Source: Treponema sp.
Lineage (GTDB): Bacteria > Spirochaetota > Spirochaetia > Treponematales > Breznakiellaceae
Length of the DNA stretch: 41,232 nt
Direction: 5' to 3'
NCBI GenBank assembly: GCA_031256035.1
Contig: JAIRRJ010000044.1
Span: 1 to 41,232 of the forward strand
The notes beneath the pieces are model-generated. The model was not told where the DNA came from. It made no database searches and was given only the letters and a program-made list of their open reading frames with translations. Position 1 is the stretch's first letter. Each line of letters opens with the position of its first letter. Positions 33,298-40,466 of the stretch are shown here, piece by piece. The position numbers and the translations under genes are program-made.

Positions 33298-34326
33298 ATG
33301 GCCAGAATAGATTTGATTACAATTGAAGACTATGTCGCGAATCATTTAAAACTATTTATTTTATCTGTCGCGGGTCTTTTGGTACTGGTGGGTATCATTG
33401 CCGTTTCTATTTTCTTTATTGCTGTTCGCGGCGCGGAACAGTGCATGGTTCCCGATGTCCGCGGCAAGGAGCTGACCGAAGCCCTGCTTGAACTTCAGGT
33501 AAAGGAACTATACCCCCGTATTTTGTTTCGTTATTCGCAAACATCAAAAGATAAAGGTTTTATATTGGAACAGGACCCAAAGCCGGGAACGATTGTCAAG
33601 GCAGGCCGCCGGGTTCGTCTGGTGGTCAGCCAAGGCGTTATCATCAATAAAATTGAGAATTTCATCGGCAGAAATATTGACGATGTGAAAATGGATATGC
33701 AAACCATCTATGTTTCATCCGGCGGTATTCCTCTGCTTATAATAAATGATCCGGTAATGTATGATTTTTCAGCCGAAACGCCGGGAACCATTCTGGTACA
33801 AAAACCGGAGCCGGGAACGGATATATCCGGTCCTACAACGATGGAATTTGTCGTGAGCCGGGGACAGGAAAACGCCATTATTATGGTCCCCCAGCTTGCA
33901 GGGCTTGAGTTCTCGCGGGCGCTGGAATTGATTGGCAGCAGCGGAATAAATTTTGAATTCAGCATAATGGAAAGAACCGAAAATGATGCGGTAAAGGGAG
34001 GAACTGTAGTTTCTCAATTGCCGCCCGCAAATACCTCCGCGCCTGCGAATACACCTGTTCAGCTTACGGTAGCGGCTCCTGAGAGACTCACCGAAGGAGA
34101 AATCTTCGGACTGTTCCGTTATACGATACCGGCGAATCCCTATCCTCTGGCTGTGCGTCTTGAAGCCCTTCTTCCGTCAAGTGAGCGATTACGTCTTTTT
34201 TCAGTGCATTATCTTGGAGGGGAATTTACCGTCCCTTACCGCCTGCCTGTTGGAACTGTTCTCATCTTGTCAATGCTGAACCGTGAACTTTACAGGGAGA
34301 CGGTGAGCAGATACAACACCATGTAA
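33298..34326 (+). CDS. Membrane-anchored PASTA-domain protein
   Basis: 342 residues. One N-terminal membrane helix (LFILSVAGLLVLVGIIAVSI) places the rest outside the cytoplasm. Three PASTA-like repeats follow: MVPDVRGKELTEALLELQ, a degenerate one (KIENFIGRNIDDVKMDM), and MVPQLAGLEFSRALELIG, each ending near a (D/E)PKPGT-like turn. PASTA domains bind peptidoglycan. There is no kinase domain. It may sense cell-wall state, which fits its place after fmt in treponemes. GAGGAAGT precedes the ATG. Confidence 0.85.
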   Translation: MARIDLITIEDYVANHLKLFILSVAGLLVLVGIIAVSIFFIAVRGAEQCMVPDVRGKELTEALLELQVKELYPRILFRYSQTSKDKGFILEQDPKPGTIVKAGRRVRLVVSQGVIINKIENFIGRNIDDVKMDMQTIYVSSGGIPLLIINDPVMYDFSAETPGTILVQKPEPGTDISGPTTMEFVVSRGQENAIIMVPQLAGLEFSRALELIGSSGINFEFSIMERTENDAVKGGTVVSQLPPANTSAPANTPVQLTVAAPERLTEGEIFGLFRYTIPANPYPLAVRLEALLPSSERLRLFSVHYLGGEFTVPYRLPVGTVLILSMLNRELYRETVSRYNTM

Positions 34327-34340
34327 GGGAAGGATTTTTC

Positions 34341-35309
34341 TTATTTGTTATATACATTCCAGCTTGTCTTTATCAATGTTTCCATGTCAGAATAACGCGC
34401 CTTCCAGCCAAGTAATTCCCGCGCGAGAGCAGCCGAGGAAAAAAGTTTTGCCGGGTCTCCGGCGCGGCGTCCTGCTGTTTTCGCCGGGATTGGTTTTCCG
34501 GTAATCTTTCTCGCTGTGAGCAGCACTTCTTTTACCGAATAGCCCGATTCGCTCCCCAAATTGACAACAAGGCTTTTATTGTTTTTTACGATGTAATCCA
34601 GAGCCGCGGCATGCCCTGTGGCAAGATCATTTACATGGATGTAATCACGGATGCATGTTCCGTCCGGCGTGTCATAATCATCTCCAAAAATATGCAATTC
34701 ATTCCTCGTGCCGCAGGCAGCCTCCATGATAACCGGAATCAGATTCGAAGGATTTTGTTCCAACCCTTTGATTCGTTCTTTTACATCGTAGCCCGCCGCG
34801 TTGAAATAACGAAGGCTTGCATACCGCCGTCCTTTTAGTTTTTCATACCAGCCAAGAAAACGTTCAATTTCCAGCTTGGTAAAACCGTAATAATTTTCAG
34901 GATTGGTTGGATGCTTTTCATCAATTGGAGTGTATTGTGGTTCTCCGTAAACAGCGGCGCTTGACGAAAAAACAATGTTTTTTATCCCTGTCTCGCAGGC
35001 GGCATTTAGAATGTTTACAGTTCCGCAGATATTGTTACGCGAATATTTTTCCGGCTTCAGCATGGATTCCCCCGCAGCCTTGGAAGCGGCAAGGTGAATG
35101 AGCGCGTCAAAAGCGCGATTTTTCATGGTTTCCAGCAGAGCCGGATAATCGTGAATATCCCCGTGAACGAACTGCGCCGCAGGAAAAAGATTTTCGCGCA
35201 GCCCTGAGGAAAGATTATCGTACACCGTACATTTACAGCCAAGCTCAAGGAATTCCGCGGTTACATGACTGCCGATGTAGCCTGCGCCGCCTATTACCAA
35301 AATGTTCAT
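34341..35309 (-). CDS. galE: UDP-glucose 4-epimerase (GalE)
   Basis: 322 residues. NAD-binding GGAGYIGSH lies at the N-terminus. The catalytic triad is visible in SSSAAVYGEP and YYGFTKLEIE (YxxxK). SNLIPVIMEAACG and TCIRDYIHVNDLATGH are family blocks. It interconverts UDP-glucose and UDP-galactose for glycan synthesis. The gene is convergent with the PASTA gene and divergent from the bacteriohemerythrin gene; no strong ribosome-binding site is seen. Confidence 0.93.
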   Translation of the reverse strand: MNILVIGGAGYIGSHVTAEFLELGCKCTVYDNLSSGLRENLFPAAQFVHGDIHDYPALLETMKNRAFDALIHLAASKAAGESMLKPEKYSRNNICGTVNILNAACETGIKNIVFSSSAAVYGEPQYTPIDEKHPTNPENYYGFTKLEIERFLGWYEKLKGRRYASLRYFNAAGYDVKERIKGLEQNPSNLIPVIMEAACGTRNELHIFGDDYDTPDGTCIRDYIHVNDLATGHAAALDYIVKNNKSLVVNLGSESGYSVKEVLLTARKITGKPIPAKTAGRRAGDPAKLFSSAALARELLGWKARYSDMETLIKTSWNVYNK

Positions 35310-35398
35310 AGGAAAAGTATACAGCTAAAAGTGAAAAAAATCCTAGACGGACACTGCCGGAAATGTGGTATTATATAAAGTATACGAGGAGGCAAACA

Positions 35399-35800
35399 AT
35401 GCTTGAGTTTACACCTGACCTTGAAATTAACGTGCCGAATATAGACGGCCAGCACAGGGAATTGTTCAAACGGATAAATGACGTTCTTGCCATGGGCGAG
35501 AAATCCGCCGGCAAAGAGGAAACGGATAAAACGTTAAGGCTTTTGGAGGATTATGTTGTCAAACACTTTGGGGACGAGGAGGCCTTGCAGAAAAAGAGTG
35601 GCTACCCCAAGTACGAATGGCATTGTGAACAGCACAAGCTGTTTCTTGAGGATTTTAAGAAACTTAAAAGCGAATACGAAAAAACCGGTCCATCTATGGA
35701 ATTTACGCTGCGCATAAACAAATCCGTCATAGACTGGCTTTTGAAGCATATAAAATTCGTTGACACAGAGTTGGGGAAATTTTTAAATTCGAAAACATAG
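35399..35800 (+). CDS. Bacteriohemerythrin
   Basis: 133 residues from the ATG at 35399 (MLEFTPDLEI), preceded by GAGGAGG. The di-iron ligands are in order: DGQHRELF, HFGDEE, HCEQHKLF and LLKHIKFVDTELG, the full H..H..E..H..H..H..D set. The protein binds O2 reversibly; in anaerobes it may serve O2 sensing, storage or detoxification. The stop is at 35800, and the inverted arm begins two bases later. Confidence 0.9.
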   Translation: MLEFTPDLEINVPNIDGQHRELFKRINDVLAMGEKSAGKEETDKTLRLLEDYVVKHFGDEEALQKKSGYPKYEWHCEQHKLFLEDFKKLKSEYEKTGPSMEFTLRINKSVIDWLLKHIKFVDTELGKFLNSKT

Positions 35801-35822
35801 CAAAGACAAGAGCCATCCCCCG

Positions 35823-36233
35823 TTATGTGCTATCCTTGGGTTTCTTTATCTCGCCATAGGCAACGACTACTGCCGAGTATGCCATCAACGCTATGCTCTC
35901 AACTGTCAACGCGGGAAAAGCCACCTGGCGGCACGCCATGTCCTCAGCTGCACAGCCGCCTATCAGAGAATGGGGCAGAAACAGCGCGATGAAGCCCGCA
36001 AAGAATATCCCTATCCCCAAGCCCAGATGCGTCTTGGGATCCGTAAACACCAGCATGCAAAGACCAAGCGCCGCTATCAAAAGACCTACGCCTATTTCCG
36101 CCTGCGCTGTCCAGTAACAGAGGGGGAATGCTCCTTCCCTGTGCGCGCATATCTTGAACAAAACACGCGGCCCAAGGGCAATCAGCATCCCCAGCACGAC
36201 GGCGACTATGCCGGTTATTGTGGCTCTTTTCAT
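35823..36233 (-). CDS. DUF4418 membrane protein, left copy
   Basis: 136 residues with four hydrophobic segments, beginning MKRATITGIVAVVLGMLIAL. Conserved exposed residues are KICAHREGAFPLCYW after helix 1 and GGCAAEDMACRQ before helix 4, giving two Cys pairs on the same predicted side. This fits DUF4418, whose function is unknown. GAGGTAAAA precedes the ATG at 36233; longer in-frame starts overlap the 48-aa gene. It differs from the right copy at one internal residue (Ala/Val in VESI-A/V-LM) and in the last few residues. Confidence 0.75.
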   Translation of the reverse strand: MKRATITGIVAVVLGMLIALGPRVLFKICAHREGAFPLCYWTAQAEIGVGLLIAALGLCMLVFTDPKTHLGLGIGIFFAGFIALFLPHSLIGGCAAEDMACRQVAFPALTVESIALMAYSAVVVAYGEIKKPKDST

Positions 36234-36258
36234 TTTTACCTCAGTATTGTGCGGCTGA

Positions 36259-36405
36259 CTAACACCCGCATTTATTTGCGTCTTCGCAGCAGGATGCGTC
36301 AGGGAGGCAGCCTTCCGCCATAGATTTAGCCGAAGCGTTAATGACAAACACCGTTGACATAATCAGGACGATAACTCCGGCGGCAATCAGCATATACTTT
36401 TTCAT
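36259..36405 (-). CDS. 48-aa Cys-rich membrane miniprotein, left copy
   Basis: One membrane helix or uncleaved signal (MKKYMLIAAGVIVLIMSTVF) is followed by a short tail with five cysteines, spaced C-x5-C-C-x5-C-x-C, ending KCGC. AAGGGGTG precedes the ATG at 36405. It differs from the right copy only at residue 5 (Met/Val). It lies 25 bp before the DUF4418 gene, so the two are probably co-translated. The family is not recognised. The Cys cluster could bind metal or form disulfides. Confidence 0.7.
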   Translation of the reverse strand: MKKYMLIAAGVIVLIMSTVFVINASAKSMAEGCLPDASCCEDANKCGC

Positions 36406-36433
36406 AAGAACACCCCTTATTATAGAGAAGATT

Positions 36434-36507
36434 TTACCACGAACCACACGAACTTTTTCTTCGGAATCTTTCCCTTGTTCGTGATGGTTCGTGTTGGTTA
36501 GTGGTAA
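36434..36507. repeat. Dispersed imperfect palindrome, family A (left arm)
   Basis: TTACCACGAACCACACGAAC opposes TTGGTTAGTGGTAA, the same family as 8991-9074. It occupies the gap between the terminator and the 48-aa gene, exactly where the right arm has a family B element. Confidence 0.65.
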
Positions 36508-36543
36508 GATTCATATCTCTCTGATACTCCCATAATTCCTTGT

Positions 36544-36580
36544 AAAAAAACACGGCCTGCTGCCCTAAGACAACAGGCCG
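36544..36580 (-). terminator. Rho-independent terminator after the left lipoprotein gene
   Basis: CGGCCTG (36553-36559) pairs with CAGGCCG (36574-36580), and on the transcribed strand a run of seven T follows. It is nearly identical to 40059-40095. It would separate expression of the lipoprotein from the downstream 48-aa and DUF4418 genes. Confidence 0.85.
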
Positions 36581-36608
36581 CACATTTTAGCTTGCAGTTA
36601 ACGATGTG

Positions 36609-36896
36609 TTAGCAGTCGCATTTCACCACAAAATCTTTGTCATCGGCAATGGCGTCAATAAGTTTTTTTGCAAATTCAGTAGAATCGCTGGCCTGTGTGT
36701 AGACTGCGCAACCCGTATCATCACAGAAAGCAACTGAGTCCCAACCAGTTCCCCCTGCCTTAAACGTGAAATTGCATTCATCCGAACTGCCAATCACGTC
36801 TGTGGAACCCGGGCATCCGCCTTCTTCGCAGCTCGCCAGGATCAAACCGCCTGCCAACAGAACTGCCACCACTCCCAAAACTAAAATCTTCTTCAT
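36609..36896 (-). CDS. Short Cys-rich lipoprotein with variable core, left copy
   Basis: 95 residues. The signal peptide ends at lipobox LILASC (MKKILVLGVVAVLLAGGLIL then ASC). The mature part has six further cysteines (GGC, DEC, AFC, TGC, then terminal KCDC). GGAGGAG precedes the ATG at 36896. The leader and signal peptide are almost identical to the right copy; similarity stops at the lipid Cys codon and returns only at the last KCxC codons and terminator. The mature part resembles no family I know. Confidence 0.75.
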   Translation of the reverse strand: MKKILVLGVVAVLLAGGLILASCEEGGCPGSTDVIGSSDECNFTFKAGGTGWDSVAFCDDTGCAVYTQASDSTEFAKKLIDAIADDKDFVVKCDC

Positions 36897-36990
36897 AAGA
36901 AGCTCCTCCGCGGTCTTTCCCGCCGTCAATTATTTTGCCCCTGACAGGGGTATGTCTGACCAGAGAATTCCGGAAAACCCAACCGGGGTT

Positions 36991-37217
36991 TTTTCAAACT
37001 CCGGGGTTTTCTTAAAACCCCAAATCATTTCAATATCAATATATCAACAAAATAAAAACATTTCAACCCCCTTTTTAACTTTTTTTGTAAATATTACTAG
37101 TTTTATGTATTTGCTAAAAACAAGGCAAAGTAGTAAAAAATAACACAGTTTTCCTTAATATGAGCCGTTTATCTGGGAGAAACTTATTTTCTGAGTAATA
37201 TATCTCTGTACTGCATT
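36991..37217. other. AT-rich non-coding stretch inside the inverted repeat
   Basis: No credible gene is visible. The first 30 bp carry repeated AAAACCCC/GGGGTTTT tracts that can pair with the end of the left arm. The rest is AT-rich. Confidence 0.5.
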
Positions 37218-37352
37218 AGTGGCGATCGTCCCTAAAGCTAGTGGCGATCACCAGCAAGGCTTAGTGGCGATCACCGACAAGGCTTGGTGGCGATCACCAG
37301 CAAAGCTTAGTGGAGATCGTCCCTAAAGCTAGTGGCGATCACCACCAAGGCT
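37218..37352 (+). repeat. Six tandem 22-23-bp units centred on GATC
   Basis: Units begin at 37218, 37240, 37263, 37286, 37309 and 37331. The common form is AGTGGCGATCACCAGCAAGG plus CTT. TGGCGATCACCA is a 10-of-12 palindrome. Units 1 and 5 share a variant (GATCGTCCCTAAAGCT), so the array may have grown in blocks of four. There are no unique spacers. Confidence 0.85.
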
Positions 37353-37387
37353 GGAAAGCGAGTGTTTGGGAAAACCCGCATGAAAGG

Positions 37388-37555
37388 CTATTTTTCTTCT
37401 TTCCACTTTTTAGCTTGTTTTGCTAAAATTTTTATTATTTCATCATGGTCTCTTTGAGATACCGGCTCGTCTTTTATCTCGACTGTTAAGATTTTGCCTG
37501 TCTCATCGTCAACAATGTACATTTTCCCGTTTACAGTGTAAATGTCTTTTCCCAT
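37388..37555 (-). CDS. 55-aa small protein of unknown function
   Basis: ATG at 37555 with AGGGG upstream, TAG at 37388. It begins MGKDIYTVNGKMYIVDDETG and continues with a beta-hairpin-like TVEIKDEP, then a Lys/Glu-rich helix ending KKWKEEK. The clear ribosome-binding site and balanced composition support a real gene. I do not recognise the family. It is divergent from vapBC. Confidence 0.5.
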   Translation of the reverse strand: MGKDIYTVNGKMYIVDDETGKILTVEIKDEPVSQRDHDEIIKILAKQAKKWKEEK

Positions 37556-37687
37556 TTTCTTACCCCTCGTTTATATTATAAACCTCCCGCCGTTTGTTTT
37601 CCAGCGGTATCTACTCCAAATTGTTACATTAATAGCTGGATTATTCACGATAATTCATGGTATAGTGTGGTTGGCGGGGGTAATAAG

Positions 37688-37715
37688 TTGACACCGTTTG
37701 TTTTTTCCATAATAA
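37688..37715 (+). promoter_or_regulatory. vapBC promoter
   Basis: TTGACA at 37688-37693 and TAATAA at 37710-37715, 16 bp apart, followed by TAGGAGG and the vapB ATG at 37735. Confidence 0.6.
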
Positions 37716-37734
37716 CATGGTAGGAGGATGATTT

Positions 37735-37929
37735 ATGTTAGCAAATGTAAAGATAGACGATAACTTATTGGCAGAAGCGATGAAAATCAGCGGAATGGAC
37801 ACAAAAGCCGCTGTTTTGAATCTTGCCTTAAAAGAATATTTACGGAAAAATAACCTAAAAAAAATTCTACATTACAGAGGCAAAAATATTTGGGAAGGCG
37901 ATATTGATGAAATGAGAAGTGCCAGATGA
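37735..37929 (+). CDS. vapB: VapB-type antitoxin
   Basis: 64 residues: MLANVKIDDNLLAEAMKISG, then TKAAVLNLALKEYL, and YRGKNIWEGDIDEMRSAR. The N-terminal ribbon-helix-helix and W-E-G-D-(I/L)-D-E-M tail are standard for this VapB subfamily. It binds its own promoter and neutralises VapC. AGGAGG precedes the ATG. The region is more AT-rich than the housekeeping genes, suggesting acquisition. Confidence 0.9.
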   Translation: MLANVKIDDNLLAEAMKISGMDTKAAVLNLALKEYLRKNNLKKILHYRGKNIWEGDIDEMRSAR

Positions 37930-38333
37930 GCTTTATACTTGTAGACACAACCGTCTGGATAGATTTTTTTAACAAAAGAGAAAATTCAAAACAAGCGGAT
38001 GTGTTAAACCGTCTGATAGAAGAGGGTGAATATAATATATGTATTTGTCCAATAATTTATCAAGAAATTTTACAAGGTATCAAAGAAGAAAAAACATTTG
38101 AAGAAATAAAAAATATCTTACAAAGTATTATCATGATAAACACCCCAATATTAAAAGTAGCTGATTATGCAGTAGATTTATACAGAGGTTTAAGAAAAAA
38201 AGGGATCACTATCAGAAAACCATATGATTGTTTGATTGCTTCATATGCAATTCTTGAAGACATTTATTTGTTACACAATGATTCTGATTTCAGACAAATG
38301 GAAAATAACAGTAAACTCAAAGTATATTCTTAA
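37926..38333 (+). CDS. vapC: VapC PIN-domain ribonuclease toxin
   Basis: 135 residues. Acidic active-site residues: D in ILVDTTVWIDFF, E in IYQEIL, D in YDCLIASYA, and D in NDSDFRQM. The PIN fold is a Mg-dependent RNase that in known VapC toxins cuts tRNA or rRNA. It overlaps vapB by 4 bp (ATGA). All catalytic residues are present, so it is probably active. Confidence 0.9.
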   Translation: MSFILVDTTVWIDFFNKRENSKQADVLNRLIEEGEYNICICPIIYQEILQGIKEEKTFEEIKNILQSIIMINTPILKVADYAVDLYRGLRKKGITIRKPYDCLIASYAILEDIYLLHNDSDFRQMENNSKLKVYS

Positions 38334-38348
38334 TTATCAGGAGATAGC

Positions 38349-38363
38349 GGGCAGATGCTGCCC
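38349..38363. terminator. Possible bidirectional hairpin between vapC and the recombinase gene
   Basis: GGGCAG-ATG-CTGCCC forms a 6-bp stem with a 3-nt loop between two convergent genes. There is no T-run, so termination is uncertain. Confidence 0.35.
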
Positions 38364-38381
38364 ACTATTTCCATTCTGTAC

Positions 38382-39536
38382 TTATGTTGACAATTTAGCT
38401 CTCTTTGGCTTGAGCAGCATAGCCTGAATGTCCGGCACTTCGCTGAATTCGGCAGGATCAAAATGAGTGTACCAGTCGGTCATTCTTGCGGATTTATGCC
38501 CGGTAATCGCCTGTATTTTTTGAACGCTTAAACCGGCTTTCTGCATCTCCGTGTTGCAAAAATGCCGCCAGGCATGGAGGGACAGACCTCTTCTTCTGAT
38601 TTCACCGGCGGAAAGCCCTATGTTTTCCAGCGCCCTCACAAGCCCGTTTGCCAGATGTTTGTGAGAGACAGGCTTCACTCCGCCGTTATGTGAAAAAAGA
38701 AACCCGTCTCCGTTTATTTTTTTCAGTTTTTTGAGGTCAGCGGCGAGTTCAGCCGTCAGGGGGATATGATGCTGTGTTTTTGTTTTTGTAAGACGGTATC
38801 CGTAATGATCATACTGCCCGCAGAGAAACAAATGATCGTCATAGACAAACTCGCCCCGCAGCCCCAGAACTTCGCTGCAACGCATACCGGTCAAAGCCGC
38901 CAGTTTGTTCGCGGCGTAATGTAAAAAATCATTGTCCCAGACCCTGCGCCAGTTACCTGAAAAGAGAGAGTGAAACTCATCATGCGTTACAAGCTCAATT
39001 TCTTTTTTGTTCTCCATGAGCCGTTCAAAATTAAGCAGAGGATCGCCAGAAATAATTTTTTTCTTTGCTGCCCATGCAAGCATCGTTCTTATGACTCTGT
39101 AATAACCGTTGATGGTGGAGTTTTTATATCCGTTTTTCAGCAGATGATCAAACCACTTTTCCATAACATCCGAATTGATTTTATCGATCCTCATCTTCCC
39201 GAAATACGGAACGAGGTTTTTTTTAACAATCCTTGCGCATTTATCAGCATACGACTGCGTCAGAAACCTCCGCTTTGTCCTGTCTCTCAGATAAACGGAT
39301 TTTTCCCAATCCCAAAAGCCGGCGGAATATTCCGCGAAAGCGGGAACATTTTTCGTACGGCGAAGTAATTTCCCCTCACGGTTCAAACAGTTGCAGTAAT
39401 TCCGCGCCGCCGTCTTGCCGGTCTGCCCGGTACTCCACGGCCCCAAACGCACCCCCTCGCTGTTATAGGCATAGTAGTAAAACACCTTCTTGCCTGACAG
39501 CAGTTTCCTCGGAAATAACGTGAAATCGTTGTGCAT
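38382..39536 (-). CDS. Tyrosine-type site-specific recombinase
   Basis: 384 residues. The N-terminal SAM-like DNA-binding part (QSYADKCARIVKKNLVPYFG to GYYRVIRTMLAWAAKKKII) precedes the catalytic domain. Active-site residues: R in TGMRCSEVLGL, K in KTKTQHHIPL, H-x2-R in LHAWRHF, H in GHKSARMTDWY and the nucleophile Y in the same block. AAGGAG precedes the ATG at 39536. It is related to phage or genomic-island integrases. It lies between the inverted arms; no att core was identified. It may insert the element, invert it or resolve it. Confidence 0.88.
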   Translation of the reverse strand: MHNDFTLFPRKLLSGKKVFYYYAYNSEGVRLGPWSTGQTGKTAARNYCNCLNREGKLLRRTKNVPAFAEYSAGFWDWEKSVYLRDRTKRRFLTQSYADKCARIVKKNLVPYFGKMRIDKINSDVMEKWFDHLLKNGYKNSTINGYYRVIRTMLAWAAKKKIISGDPLLNFERLMENKKEIELVTHDEFHSLFSGNWRRVWDNDFLHYAANKLAALTGMRCSEVLGLRGEFVYDDHLFLCGQYDHYGYRLTKTKTQHHIPLTAELAADLKKLKKINGDGFLFSHNGGVKPVSHKHLANGLVRALENIGLSAGEIRRRGLSLHAWRHFCNTEMQKAGLSVQKIQAITGHKSARMTDWYTHFDPAEFSEVPDIQAMLLKPKRAKLST

Positions 39537-39551
39537 AGTAAACTCCTTTTT

Positions 39552-39575
39552 ATCAAAATTGATAACAATTTTGAT
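39552..39575. promoter_or_regulatory. Perfect 10-bp inverted repeat before the recombinase gene
   Basis: ATCAAAATTG (39552-39561) and CAATTTTGAT (39566-39575) are separated by ATAA. It lies 16 bp upstream of the recombinase start. It could be an operator for autoregulation or a recombinase-binding site. Confidence 0.5.
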
Positions 39576-39784
39576 AACATCAATTTTTCTGTTTCTTCGT
39601 CTAACAAAACCAGCAACGCTAATTCGTTATGGGATAAGTATTTAGCGCGAAAAAGCAAAAAATCAAATAACAGTTATCCGCCATTTGCGCAACCCCGGTT
39701 GGGTTTTCCGAAATTCTCTGGTCAGACATACCCCTGTCAGGGGCAAAATAATTGACGGCGGGAAAGACCGCGGAGGAGCTTCTT

Positions 39785-40030
39785 ATGAAGAAGATTTTAG
39801 TTTTGGGAGTGGTGGCAGTCCTGTTGGCAGGCGGTTTGATCCTGGCAAGCTGCGATGATCCTGGTCCGGCGTGCGGAAATGCTTGTTGGGATGGGTTTGA
39901 TGATGATGATTTTGACATTACTAAAGGTGTCCAGGCGTGGAAAGACTGTGCTGAGGATGATGCCGAGCAATACGTCAAATGTATCACCGACAATCTGACT
40001 AGTACTGATAAACCAAAATGCAGTTGCTAA
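39785..40030 (+). CDS. Short Cys-rich lipoprotein with variable core, right copy
   Basis: 81 residues with the same signal peptide and lipobox (LILASC) as the left copy. The mature part (DDPGPACGNACWDGFDDDD) is strongly acidic and unrelated in sequence to the left copy. It again has six cysteines after the lipid Cys and ends KCSC. GGAGGAG precedes the ATG. The 5' leader from AACCCCGG to the lipid Cys is almost identical to the left arm. Confidence 0.75.
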   Translation: MKKILVLGVVAVLLAGGLILASCDDPGPACGNACWDGFDDDDFDITKGVQAWKDCAEDDAEQYVKCITDNLTSTDKPKCSC

Positions 40031-40058
40031 CACATCGTTAACAGCAAGCTAAAATGCG

Positions 40059-40095
40059 CGGCCTGTTGTCTTAGGGCAGCAGGCCGTGTTTTTTT
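40059..40095 (+). terminator. Rho-independent terminator after the right lipoprotein gene
   Basis: CGGCCTG (40059-40065) pairs with CAGGCCG (40080-40086), followed by TGTTTTTTT. It matches the left-arm terminator. Confidence 0.85.
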
Positions 40096-40145
40096 ACAAG
40101 GAATTATGGGAGTATGGAAAAGCTAAAACTTTACTCTCTATTATT

Positions 40146-40246
40146 TCTCGCAAAGACACCAAGACGCAAAGTTCACAAAGGGAAGATAAAGGATTGGCAT
40201 TCTTAACCCTTCTTTATTTTCTTTGTGCCTCTGCGCCCCTGCGAGA
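40146..40246. repeat. Imperfect palindrome, family B (right arm)
   Basis: TCTCGCAAAGACACCAAGAC opposes CTTTGTGCCTCTGCGCCCCT then GCGAGA. It is related to 13089-13150. It replaces the family A element found at the same site in the left arm. Confidence 0.6.
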
Positions 40247-40294
40247 GGTCTTTTCGAGAAATATTTTAACAAGAAAATTTTAAGGGGTGTTCTT

Positions 40295-40441
40295 ATGAAA
40301 AAGTATGTGCTGATTGCCGCCGGGGTAATCGTCCTGATTATGTCAACGGTGTTTGTTATTAACGCTTCGGCTAAATCCATGGCGGAAGGCTGCCTCCCTG
40401 ACGCATCCTGCTGCGAAGATGCAAACAAATGCGGGTGTTAG
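40295..40441 (+). CDS. 48-aa Cys-rich membrane miniprotein, right copy
   Basis: Identical to the left copy except Val for Met at residue 5. AAGGGGTG precedes the ATG. One helix, then five cysteines and terminal KCGC. It is 25 bp before the right DUF4418 gene. Near-perfect conservation between arms, in contrast with the lipoproteins, implies constraint or conversion. Confidence 0.7.
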   Translation: MKKYVLIAAGVIVLIMSTVFVINASAKSMAEGCLPDASCCEDANKCGC

Positions 40442-40466
40442 CCAGCCGCACAATACTGAGGTAAAA

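Larger units (their letters stand above)
35802..36990 (-). repeat. Left arm of a ~1.2-kb inverted duplication
   Basis: Read on the minus strand this segment matches 39691-40908 read on the plus strand. The shared parts are the lipoprotein leader and signal peptide, terminator, 48-aa gene and DUF4418 gene; most of these are over 95% identical by eye. Two tracts do not match: the mature lipoprotein region and the palindrome between terminator and 48-aa gene. The boundaries are AACCCCGG at 36990 and TAACGGGGGATGGCTCTTGT ending near 35802. Confidence 0.9.

Noticed and set aside
34327-35398. tRNA or other RNA gene as the integration target near the duplicated element
   Set aside because: No cloverleaf or CCA end was seen on either side; the left boundary is the bacteriohemerythrin gene.
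37218-37352. CRISPR array
   Set aside because: The units are directly adjacent, with no unique spacers of 30 bp or more, and no cas gene is present.
40353-40466. Longer start of the right DUF4418 gene (and its left-arm equivalent)
   Set aside because: The extension is the 48-aa gene read in another frame, and GAGGTAAAA marks the later ATG.
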